A stretch of 64,000 bases of DNA from Tubulanus polymorphus (taxonomy: Eukaryota > Nemertea > Palaeonemertea > Tubulaniformes > Tubulanidae), in the NCBI RefSeq assembly GCF_964204645.1, contig NC_134030.1, forward strand, positions 845,855 to 909,854. Direction: 5' to 3'. Shown here piece after piece: positions 1 to 12,100 of this stretch. Both the position numbers and the translations under genes were made by a program. How positions within the stretch are numbered: the first letter of the stretch is position 1; each line of letters begins with the position of its first letter. The notes below the pieces were generated by a model. That model searched no databases, was not told the DNA's origin, and was given only the letters and a program-made list of their open reading frames with translations.

Positions 1-124
1 TGTCAATTCTCTGTTTATTATCGGTTAAGACGATATTTTGAGTTGTTTGATAATGATCCGGTGTAAGATAGATCGCGTAGATTTAATGATTGATAACTAT
101 GTTTGTTGAATGTTTTATTATTAG

Positions 125-2812
125 GAGATTTTGACTGGTTTTGTTGTTATAACGAGTAAAGGTGAACTTCAACACCAGGGAATCACGTTAACCGTCGATG
201 GTAAAGTCGATCTTCAACTCAGCGCTAAAAGTGTCGGGCTGTTTGAAGCATTCTATAATTCATTAAAGGTAAATGACATTGTCATTTGGATAAGTCGTCA
301 CTTTAACTGAAGTTATCTCTACTTTTTTGGGTCTCAATTTGTATTTCTAATTCAAAATTTAATTCACTAAGTCTAAGTCCTCATTTGGATAAGTCGTCAC
401 ATTTAACTGAAGTCATCTCTACTATTGAGTCTCAATTTGTATTTCTAATGCAATTTACTAAGTGTAAATCAACATCAAGATAGTCCCATTGCATCATTTT
501 AAGGTGAAATTTTCTTTTGAAAATATCCGATCGTTGGTTCAGTAACTAGAATTGACCGTTTAGTGTTTTACTTGCAGCCGATACAGTTGATGATAGTAAA
601 CATGGAGATTGCGAAACCGGGTCGTCTGCCGTCCGGTCGAACTGAGATACCGTTTGAAATACCGGTTAAAGGTAAAACCGGGCGCAAGCTGTACGAGACG
701 TATCACGGTGTATTTGTTAATATACAGGTTAGATATCACTCCCTCTCTACCTCCCCCTAAACATCCTCTCCCTCTAAACAACCTTCTAAGCAACCTCTCC
801 CTGCCTCCCTCTCTACCTCAGTGAGGATTCCCGGTGTAAATCTAGCCTCCCTCTCTACCTCAGTGAGGATTCCCGGTGTAAATCTAACCCCGCACCACCC
901 TCTTCCCTTAAATACCCGACCCCTTTTAAGACACCAATCTTTCTAAACACCCTCTCCCTGCCTCCCTCTCTACATCCCCCCTAAACACCCTCTTCCCTAA
1001 AACACCCACCCCAAGACACCACTCCCTCTAAACACCCTCTCCCTGCCTCCCTCTTCAACACCCCTCTCCCTCTGCACCCCTCCCCTAAAAAAACTCCCCA
1101 TACCCCTCCCCCTTTTCCCCTATGTCATCTCTCCCCAAACGACCCTTCCTACATCCCTCTTTTAACGACCTCTCCCTGCCTCCCTTTAAAACGCTCCCCG
1201 ACCTCCATCTCCCCGTCCCATATAACAGTCTCTCCGCTCGCCATTTAATTCAATCATCCAGATACTGATTTAATGATTTATTATAATTGTGTTGTTTTAC
1301 AGTATTTGATTAGAGTTGATATGAAACGATCGTTGTTAAATAAAGATCTACAAAAACAATGTGAATTCATCGTGGAAATGAACGATGCCGAGGGACAAGA
1401 GAAAGCTGTTTCTAAACCTTTACAATTCAATATTACACCGAGCACTTTACAGAATGTCAAAGATGTAAGTGGTTTATGGGGTCATTCATTTATTACGTAC
1501 GCATTAGGGGAGGGGGAGGTGTCAGTGCAATTGTGTACTGTAATGCTTTATGGATATGAAAAATGGCTGATTTTGCGTACAGAGGGGGAGGGGGGGTTGA
1601 GAAATCTCTGCTGACTTTGGGATCATTTATTCATTACGTACGCATTAGGGGAGGGGGAGGGGTCAGTGCTATTGCGTACTGTAATGCTTAATGTATATGA
1701 AAAATGGCCCATTTCGCGACCGGAGGGGGAGGGGGGTTGAAAAATTCAAATTTTATGCATATTTAATGCCTGATATTTAATGACTGATCCCTATGGAAAT
1801 AATCCAACATTTGTGATTTAACATTTCACTGAAAACTCAGTTAACTTAATCTTCAGTTAGGGAACATCTCAAAATTTCAATAGTTCCGTCAATTAGAATA
1901 ACTGTCTAATTGGTTTTACACCATTGGTTTTTACCCAACCCCCTTCTGCGAGTTATTCTAATTGAAGTAACTATCAAAATTTTGAGATGCTCCCTTAACA
2001 ACTGTAAAACTGGATCTTACTCCCAGTTTCTGATTACTGACTATAAACCACAATTTAAATTACTTTTTCAGAAATACAATATTCCACGGTTTAAGGTTAC
2101 CGGTAAATTGGACGCGACAATTTGTAAAATAAATGAGCCTTTCACCGGAGATGTAAGTAACGAGGGAATTATTACTGGACACAGTTACACAGGTCGTGGG
2201 TTGTACATTTTTTCAAAACTAAACTAACAATATGTAACTAGAATCTGTTCTTTTTCGACTTGTTGACATAATTATTGTTCAAATATGACCTGTTCGTTGA
2301 CGATGATTATTGTTCGAATTTGACCTGTTTTCAGTTAGTTGTTGAAAGTTGCGAAGCCCCGATAAAATCAGTTGAACTGCAGCTGGTCCGTGTTGAGACG
2401 TGCGGCTGTGCGGAGGGTTACGCTAAAGACTGTAATAACTACCGTAACAAACTTAGTAAACTTATCCGTAACCGTTCGAATTGTTGCTATATTCTTTTCG
2501 TTTCCATAGCGACGGAGATTCAGAATATTCAGATCGCCGAGGGAGACGTGTGTCGTAATCTGACGATTCCTATTTATATGATATTCCCGAGACTTTTCAC
2601 GAGTCCAACGCTTCACACTCCAAACTTCAAAGTCGGTTAGTTTTTCCGTTTTAGAAGCTGAATTCCAGGGTTTATTGTTAAACATTTTGGTCGAGCGAAT
2701 CATTACAATTATTTCTTCTCTATTTTCAGAATTTGAATGTAACATTGTGATTGTTTTCCATGACGACCACTTGATAACTGAGAATTTTCCGATTAAGATC
2801 ACACGGTTTTAG
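125..2812 (+). CDS. VPS26C: VPS26C (DSCR3) retriever subunit, 5' partial
   Basis: Arrestin-fold VPS26-family protein. VPS26C is the cargo-side subunit of retriever (VPS35L-VPS29-VPS26C), which recycles membrane proteins from endosomes independently of retromer. Seven exons are read: 125-268, 578-727, 1303-1464, 2072-2152, 2335-2431, 2510-2635, 2730-2812. They join in phase to 280 residues and a TAG. The human protein is about 297 aa, so only the short first exon with the start codon is outside the window; I see no start in bases 1-124. Diagnostic stretches are QHQGITLTVDGKVDLQLSAK, FEAFYNSLK, LPSGRTEIPFE, YETYHGVFVNIQ, VELQLVRVETCGCAEGYA and IPIYMIFPRLFT. These match VPS26C rather than VPS26A/B. 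The exon 3 donor (1465) is only 13 bases from a MITE. Identity is very sure; exact borders were assigned by eye. Confidence 0.94.
722..1260. repeat. C/T-rich intron 2 of VPS26C with short direct duplications
   Basis: The intron between VPS26C exons 2 and 3 is a strongly pyrimidine-rich tract (CCTCTCCCTGCCTCCCTCTC and variants). A block of about 40 bases ending in GAGGATTCCCGGTGTAAATCT occurs twice in tandem near 805-885. No coding potential is seen. Confidence 0.7.
1478..1757. mobile_element. Two MITE copies in tandem (GGGATCATTCATTTATT family)
   Basis: Two adjacent copies, about 1478-1608 and 1619-1757, of an element carrying GGRTCATTCATTTATTACG at one end, then a G-rich block, CAATTGCGTACTGTAATGCTT, an ATATGAAAAATGG block and a second G-rich block. 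Complete copies at 12570 and 14816 show terminal inverted repeats; here the right ends are degenerate. They lie inside VPS26C intron 3, starting 13 bases after the donor. Confidence 0.7.
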
Positions 2813-2953
2813 TAGAATTCAGCTGCAGCAGCGGCGACTCGCGGCAGTGTATCAAATTATTCCTAGTCCTGTGCTTTCTATGATAAAATGAGTGCTAAAA
2901 ATAGAATATCAATATATTGTTGAATGTAAAATATTGTAAATATGTAATTATCG

Positions 2954-2959
2954 AATAAA
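2954..2959 (+). terminator. VPS26C polyadenylation signal
   Basis: AATAAA about 140 bases after the VPS26C stop codon, followed by a T-rich stretch. It is the only canonical hexamer between this gene and the next start codon. Confidence 0.75.
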
Positions 2960-3163
2960 AATCTTTATTACAAATTTAAAGAATTAGTTCCGTGTTTATA
3001 TGGGATTCGAACCTGCTGGAAAGGTTCAGTGTCGGTTATTGATACAAGGTGGCAGTAATGTCGAGTTTGTTTTGATGACGTTGTGAGGAACGCGAGGTCG
3101 TGTGTAAAGAAGGGTTTGTTATTTATTTACACCAGAGCTGCTCGTGTAGTAGGCGGCAGAAAG

Positions 3164-6100
3164 ATGAGGTTAACTGTAAGGATATATCAGAGCGCTGCTC
3201 AAACTGTGAAACTGTTGGATTATTATTCACAGTTTCATCCGTCGTCGCTTTCTATGAAACAGTTTATTGATTTCGGTGAGTTCGAATCCTGATTTTCTAA
3301 ATTTCTCTGTTTTCAATCTTTTCTGGCTCGATAGAGTCCATTCTATATCATCATATTTACTATTTGTACGCGAGTGGTTCTCTTAAATGTAATCAGGTCA
3401 ATTTAATTAATTCTAACTGGGTCAAGATCCCAGCATCCTCTTGTATTTTGTATCTTGGAAATTTACCAACAAATTGGATGCGGATAGCTTTAGTGTGTCA
3501 AGGTCATTCAGGGGTGTGTACGTAAACGCGGCTCAGTGATTGGCCGGTCTGGTATTTGCGCGGCTCTGTGATTGGTTGGTAAGGTGGAGGTGTAAACAGC
3601 TGTAAACATGTGTGACATTGAAAATATAAATATTTTCTAAGAATTCCGCAATTCTCATCACATGCCCTGCTATTTATTTAGTGATTTCGCAATTGACCTA
3701 AGTTTCAACCTGAAAAAATCTTTAAGGTGACTTTCAGTTGTTAAAAACATCCCCCTTGCCAAACAATATTTGGTGATTACTAAAAACCAACCTTAATGTA
3801 TAATGTTTTTTTTTTTCAATTTATTGGTTAAGAACCTTGCAGTGTTTGAGGTAGGCCTACCAAACGAACAACATTTTTCTCAATAGGCCTACTTTCAAAT
3901 CACCTTGACTTTAAACTACTAGAAATCAGGTTTAATATTGAACCCACACCACTGTAGAATTGGATCCAGAGTTAAATTTAACCCACACAACTGTGGAACT
4001 GGGTCCAGAGTCAAGTTATACCCAGCAGCTGAAGAATTATGGGTTCAGAGATTTAATTAAACACACACAACTGTGGAACCAGGTTTAGAGTCAACTGTGA
4101 AACTAGGTTCAGAGTCAAATTAAAACCACACACCTGTGAGACTGGGTCCAGAGTCAACTGTGAAACTAGGTTCAGAGTCAAATTAAAACCACACACCTGT
4201 GAGACTGGGTCCAGAGTCAACTGTGAAACTAGGTTCAGAGTCAAATTAAAACCACACACCTGTGAGACTGGGTCCAGAGTCAACTGTGGAACTGGATCAA
4301 ATCAAACCTGAACAAACAAACATATTAATTCTGGTTTGAATCAGTTGTAAAATGTGTGTCAGACATATTGAGCTGAAATTGAGGTCACCTATTTTTAATG
4401 ATTGCAATATAGGCAATTTACTATTGCTGGATGTTGCTTGAACGCCCCAAACCGACACCCCCTACCCACATTGACCTCGTGTGAATAAACTTTACCACAG
4501 GGCCGGATAAGATCAACTCAGAGATCTTATGTTATCCAAACCTTTGAAATGACACATTTTGTTCTAAAAGATCCTACTCTATCATCATCCATTCATTCAC
4601 TCTCGATATTTTCGATATTTTGTAACCTGAGAGAACAGATAATGAGATTATTGATCTATCGTCGATATTCAATTATTGATCTGAGATTGATAAATCGATT
4701 TCCACATTCGTGATGATGTTGGCTTTGAGGAAGAACCATAGTGCCCCTACCACTCACTGATTCCTTACAAACTTCTATACGAAAATTACTTTCGATGATG
4801 TTTGAAACTCCTTATTGTTTGAGCAAAATGTCAGAAACTACTTTAAAGCTATTTCGATTTAGCAATAAGCAATTTAGATACTTTAGTTGTTCATAGGCTA
4901 GGCCTAAATCAGTACAGTTGTAACCAGGATCTTTTTATTATCCAATTAGGTGGTTACCTAATTAGAAACATAGTTAAGTAGTGTGTAGGATAAAAATTAA
5001 TTCTCACAATTCTCACCGAATTGCAAATTAGTCTGCAGAGACAGACAATACTGCAGTTCAGTAGACCTGTTAATACAGACACCTTGAAATATGATATTTC
5101 TCCTATAAAACTCCTCGAATATCCTGGGGCTGGTTGTATAGTCAGAGCTTAGGCTTAAGACCAGTCTAAGACCAACTTAGTTCTATAGCCAATCGAACAA
5201 TTTACGACCTGACTTAAGAGTTAAGGCCACTTTTGGTATTTGAATATCTGGGAATGACTTATCTGAGGGTCTCTGAACTAACAACAAGACCTGTACAATA
5301 CATGTACATATGTACGTACATGTACATGAGATGACAAGCCTAATGGCAAATAAGGATTCCACGACAAGTGCAGATCCACCATGAGTTGGAAAGAACAGTG
5401 ATATCTATTATAAATGATTTCTGAATTTGCAGGCTCTAAATACGCATGCGAGAAAACATCGTTTCTGTTTTTACGTAAAGAAGTTCCGGTTCGTTTGGCG
5501 AATATCATGAAAGAAATCAACCTGCTTCCCGAACAGCTGATCAATATGCCGTCAGTTGAAATGGTTGAAAGCTGGTGAGTCATTAATGTTTGATAAAAAT
5601 ATTGTTTGAATAAGTTTATTTGTCATTTCGCGCAGTTTTACTATTATATTATTCAAAACTTTTAGATAATAACATTTGAATGATTTTAACGTTTTTAAAA
5701 GAGCTATTTTCAGGCTCCTGGGAGTGGTCTATGAAAAGGGAATGGGTCAATTGAAGGCCATTCATGGAGTGGGCTCTAAATCCTTAAATCATGATTCTTG
5801 AATGTCATCAGTCATTAGTTATCAGTCATTAGTTATCATCGGCAGATCAAAGATACAAGTTCACTTTCACAGTTCTTAAAATCTACTGACTATAACATGG
5901 TTCCTAAAGCCCCTCAAATCCCTCAAAAAACCCCTCAAATTCCAAAATCCATTTTTGAGGGTACAAAATCCCTCAAATTCTGAGTTTTAGCCCTTGGCCC
6001 CTCAAAATCCCCTAAAATTCTGACAATTGTATCTCTCAGAGAATTTTGTATCACCTATTTCTGAAGTACCTTTCTTTAAACATTCTTTCAATGTAGGCCC

Positions 6101-9100
6101 CTACATCATGAATTGTGATGTGAGACAGATTGAATTATGCATTGTGTTGTTTGTTGATAATCACATTTTTTACCAGGCATCCTTATAATAAGGATGCCTG
6201 GTAAATGTAGATTCAGGATTACTGGCTTAAACATGACGATTAAAGTCCTTGAATCGAGAGTCAAAAAAGCCCTTGAAAGTTAAATGAGATTGTTCATGGA
6301 CACTATGAACCCTGAGTAGTAACTTTCGCCCAGGCCAGGCCTGTAGGCAGAGTGGGTTACTGTTTGGCTGATAGTGCCCTTTTACTGAAATATACTGATA
6401 ATATTCATTTAAACCCCTTTACTTCTTTACCTTGAAACCACGAAAGGGCACTTTCACATAGACACAGGGCACCCTTTCCATAAAAATAGCACTTTCATTG
6501 ACGTTAAAGGGCAGTTTCCATGATGGAACCAGAAAGCGCCCTTTTATATCAAAAAACCCCCACTCTCTAAATCCTGCCTACAAGCCTGCAAGTTGAATAC
6601 CGGTCTAACTTATCCCTGGGTTTGCATTAGATTTTTTTAGGTCCGATGGAACTATTTCAAATTATTTCAATTATATCTGAATCGATTCCAATAAATGAAA
6701 TGATTTAAATGAAAACTAGTTTATAGAAATGCTTTGTGTTTTTAACACACAGCTGATACATTGTTTATTTAACATTTGGGTTAAGAAATGAACTCAAAAT
6801 GCGTCACCTTAGCGCAATATCATCTAATCAAAATACTAGACATTTTTATAACGTGGACTGATGCCAGAAATTTCTAATCGCTGTGAAAAATATATCTGAG
6901 CCGTTTGAAGAGTTAGCTCTCAATACTGCTGGTTAACTCAATATAACTCATTTAAATTAGGAGAATAATTGAGAGTTCCTAGAATTCATCTCACTCCATC
7001 CTAAATGTTCCACACCATCCCTCTTCAAATGATAGAAGCTCCTTCAGACCAAACCCCAAACCTTGTGTTATACTTTCACTGATAGATCCTGCATCATCAG
7101 AAAACTTTCCTCTCCTCCTAGAATCCCACCCCATCGGAACTCAGGAAAGACTAGGATCTCACCCCAAATGCTCCACCTCAAGCCCTCCTTGATTGCCTCC
7201 CCAGGCCTTCCATTTTAATTTTATTGTCACTGGTAGCTCCTAATGTAGATCCTACGTACATAATGAGATCCTTATCAGAAAACTCCCCCTCCCCTCCTGT
7301 ACCCCCCTTCCCTCCTGAACCCCCCTCCTGGACCCATCGTTAAACGCAGTATCCTCTGTTTATTAAATGTCTCTATTTTTATTTCAGGTATCGTCAAAGT
7401 TTCGAAGAAGTTTTGAATTTCGAGGACGCGAATCCTGACGATCCGAACACATTATCAGAGTGAGTTCCCCCTCTCCCTCCCCCTCTCCCCATCTCTCCTT
7501 CCTCCCTCCCCTCTCTCTCCCTCCTCCTCTCTCCCATTTAAAAGGTATCTCTGTTTTTTTTTCTCGTTAGATTTTGTGATGCGTTAATGAAGATCAGGAA
7601 CCGACACGTGAACGTTGTCGAAACTATGGCTCTAGTAAGTTATATTCAAACTCATTTATCAAAAACCACGATGAAAATCTTAGAATACAGAGCTGCATTG
7701 TGTGGTGCGGGGTACAGAGTCTGCTCTGATTGGATGCAGATAGTTTGAGGGTCCAGGCTGAGTTTGAAACGTCTGGGCCACGAGGGGTGAATGGTCCAGG
7801 CTGAAGCGGGACCCGGAGAGACAAAGGGTTGCTGGGTACAGAATGAGCGAGGTTCATAAATTATTGACCAAATTGAATCTAAATCCTATTTATCCTATCC
7901 TACTCTACAGTAATGAGGGTACACATCACATGAACCATGGACTCTCACTTGTACCTTGGACTCTGGAGTCCAATGGTGTTAATAATGGACTCTTACAGTC
8001 AACAGTTTTTGTTTTAGAGTCCATGGTTTGACTGATAAACTCTCGACTGCGGATGTATATCTATTTTTAACTATACCTCGTAGTGGAAATCTACTGTTAA
8101 ATACTGACTGAATGTCTGTCAAATTATTGAATCGAGTTTGATTATCTAAATTACGGACTTTATTTGAGTGATTAATACTCGATATATCAAATACCTGTGG
8201 ACATTTACTTCAAGTTCTACAGATAGCTAAAGCTTGCTGTTAAAACTGGGTGACTGAGTTACACATACTGCTGCAGCTGTGGTGTGTTATAAATAACACT
8301 AGTGCTGCTCATACTAACACTTGCTGTAATGTGTACAGTGCAGAAAAAAAAACAGTGTAAAACAGTGCAACATGTGATATAAAAAACAACTAACAATTTA
8401 ATGTGAATCTACCTGAACAAAACTCATTCACTCATCATTGTTGTAATGATCTTTTTATATGAGGCTTTTATATTGATAACTTATCCAATAATATACTGAA
8501 TCCGATATATGATAGGCTGTAATTGATGATAATATTATTTGATATATTTCAGGGTGTGATTGAGATGATATTTGATATATTTCAGGGTGTAATTGAGCTG
8601 ATAATATTTGATATATTTCAGGGTGTAATTGAGATGATATTTGATATATTTCAGGGTGTAATTGAGATGATAATATTTGATATATTTCAGGGTGTAATTG
8701 AGCTGATATTTGATATATTTCAGGGTGTAATTGAGATGAGAGACAGTTACGGTCGGGACCACGTCGTAGAAAATCAAGTTCAATATTTCTTAGATCGATT
8801 TTACATGAGCAGAATCAGTATCAGAATGCTGATCAATCAACACAGTAAGTATTCACTGTATCTGACCTGTATCACACAGTAAGTATTCACTGTATCTGAC
8901 CTGTATCACACAGTAAGTATTCACTGTATCTGACCTGTATCACACAGTAAGTATTCACTGTATCTGACCTGTATCACACAGTAAGTATTCACTGTATCTG
9001 ACCTGTATCACACAGTAAGTATTCACTGTATCTGACCTGTATCACACAGTAAGTATTCACTGTATCTGACCTGTATCACACACAGTCACCAAATCAATTA

Positions 9101-12100
9101 GCTTATGAGAGCTGTTATAAAATAGGAGAATGGCCATTTGCCCAGACTCTCTACATAACAGTCAAAAACTGCGTTAGCCTTCTGTGACTCAATGAATCTG
9201 GAGCCTTGAAGCTGCTTGTATTTGAGAATAGTTTCTAATGATTTCGACCAGCAGTCAGTTAATACCGCCGTAGGTCAAGGTCTGAGCTCTTGTATCAGTT
9301 CTGGGGAAAAATAGATACGGTATTACGTGCGCAAACAAACCTTGACCTTCTGTTCTGTTTATTTGAAAAATATTCCGCGTAAATAATTCAACGATTGAAC
9401 TTTGAAATTTCACATGAAATGTTTTTAAAAGGTTTATGCGCGATTACTGATATTTGTCATTGTGTCGATAACATTGTCTCAAATTAGAACTCGTACCAAA
9501 AGTGTTTAGCTATGAAACGTGACCCGTACCGCCTAGTTGTGAGTTTAATTGACAACACAAAAAGGTTTAAAGTTTAAGTGGAACTTGTATTTTCCAGTTG
9601 AGATATGGACGACCTGCTGTGATTACATTACTCGGTTTAATGTATCAACTGGGAATATAGGGGTGTAGGGAGGGAGTAAAAGGGGAGTTGTTTGTTTTGG
9701 TTGTGTTTCTGCGGTCACTTTAACATTGGCAATCATATCATCGATGTTATTATTATTCGACGATATTAAGAGTGTTTTTAATCTTACGGACAGCAATAGA
9801 ATGTTTGTTGTTGTTGAAGTGCTTTTAAATATGAATACACCAACATAAGATATAATTGAAATTCTTAGATATAACTATATTCAGTATTGTCTATGGTTAA
9901 TGTCTTTCTTTTCAAATTAGATAATGAAAATTGATTCATTCAAAAATACTTTTCTCTGAATCAACTTCAGTGAAATAAGACTTTTTGACAAATCGTTCGA
10001 TGAAGTGTAAAATGGATCGATGTTGTTTTAGTTCAGTCTGTGCTAGTCAATTCAACACTTATAACTGGTTTAATTCTACTACTGAATGTAATTATTGTCC
10101 TTTCAAACTATATGAAAAAATGTTATTAGTTTCACCTGTTTATAGGGTATATAAAAACTGCAGTTTGATAATTCTCAGGATCACACACCGATCAATATCT
10201 ATATTTATTAATAATTGTGGGGTGTTTATATTTTGTAGCTCTAATATTTGGTAGCAGTTTAACCGGTCACCATCGCCATATAGGATGTATAGATCCGCAC
10301 TGTGATGTCGTATCAGTTGTAGAAGGTACGTATCGTATCGTATCGTATCGTATTGACAAAACTCTTGAGAGGGGTTTGGAGGTCCAAGTAAATTCTAAGC
10401 ATTGTAGCCAATGTTAGTAATATTTCATATAACAAAGTCACTGAAAATTTTCTATGACAAAAATAGTGGAAGTTGGGATCTTGTGGCGAGGTGCGTTTGC
10501 GCCCAGGAATCATGAGAATTCAGTTGTACAGTTATCAGTGATCATTGTTTGTTTTTGTTGTGATAGTGTGGGTTGTTATTAGTAGTCGAATAAAACAACT
10601 TTAATCGCGTGTAAACTGTAGATACATGAATAAGTCTCACCTTGGAGTGAATTCAAATGATTACTCCAAGGTCCCATCATAGAATTTTCTATGATAACAG
10701 TTTATTGAAATGAAACCACAACATTTTGGCTGTAGACTAAACAGCTATCATCAGGTGGAATGTGACCAGAAACAGAAGAACTTCTGTTTACGCTTCAATT
10801 TCTGGTCACATTCCACCTGTTAGGGAACAGCAGAAACGTGGTTTCATTTTGATAAATTCTATCATAAATTCGAATTGTGCTATTTCTTCATGTATTGAAA
10901 TGTAGTCTGGATTCTATAATGTATCTCTCTCTATTTTTACAGATGCGTTTGATAATGCACGTTTTCTATGTGATCAGTATTATCTAGCTTCACCTGAAAT
11001 AGAAATACAATGTCATAACGGTAATAAAAATATCTTTATTTCTCATCTCTACGCTAAACCCCCTGCTCTAGGGGGGGGATACCCATATCAGGGTTCTTAC
11101 GTGGATCAGAGAATCCAGATTTAGTTCTCCCTGCAGAGAAAATCAGGCATTTTTGAGTCCTTTGAAAATCAGGGAAAAGTCTGGGAATTTGTGACGAGTG
11201 GCACAAGGAACCTCTTGATAAGAAACAACCCTCACTGAGGATATCTTATAATTTAATCAGGAAATTTGAATTTTTGGTGTCTTGTTGTTCTGAGTGTCAC
11301 AAGGAACCTCTTGATAAGAAACAGCCCCCACTGAGAATATCCTATAATTTAATCAAGGAATTTTTGGTAGGATCAAGGAAAATATTAGAATCTTGAATTC
11401 TCTGATCGATAAGTACCCTGCTACAGGTAACCCTCAGCTGTAGGTGGACCCCCTGTTTGCCTGTATTAATGTATGTGTGATATTTACAGCATTACAACCT
11501 GAAGTTCCGATTCACATGGTTTACGTTCCGTCACATCTCTATCACATGCTGTTTGAATTATTCAAGGTAACTCATTTCTGATCGATATATCATTCTATGA
11601 GATTTTTCATGATATTATCGTAATATTTACCAGCAGAATTTTGACGTATAGTTTATATGAATGTTTATTTACTAACGACGCCGTGGTTTTCCTATAGAAT
11701 GCGATGAGAGCAGTGGTTGAATACCACGGTACAGCCAGTGACGATTATCCTAAACTTAAAGTAATGGTTTGCAAAGGCAAAGAAGATCTCACAATAAAGG
11801 TAAAAAATAATCTCTTGTTGTTTCCTGCTTGGCCCCTTTGTGCTCGACCCCCTGCCTCAATTCTAGGTATAACATCTATAACAGTCGGATATATTTGATA
11901 TGTCTGACGTCTATAGCGCGCAGCAGTTCATCTAGAGGTTTCTCATTTTTCTGCCGTGAATGATTAGTTTTTCTGAGAATGTAATTGTATGTATTTGTTT
12001 GGCCGGGCTTTCGCTTTTGTTTCGTTGTAATCCTGAAGATGGCAGCACTTGCTGGAGTATGAATTGATTTTATATTTTCAGCTCTCCGATCAAGGAGGAG

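Larger units (their letters stand above)
3276..5432. other. PDK intron 1: no gene seen
   Basis: About 2.1 kb of intron. It contains a 63-bp minisatellite (4080-4300), copies of the CAGTTCCACAG-type terminal motif (3950-4310), several TAGGCCTA-type palindromes (3850-3890, 4900) and a degenerate MITE near 5125-5250. No open reading frame resembles a protein. Confidence 0.7.

Noticed and set aside
2995-3075. Minus-strand tRNA from GGATTCGAACC-like word near 3003
   Set aside because: The A-box and paired acceptor ends are missing, and the site lies between a poly(A) signal and the PDK start.
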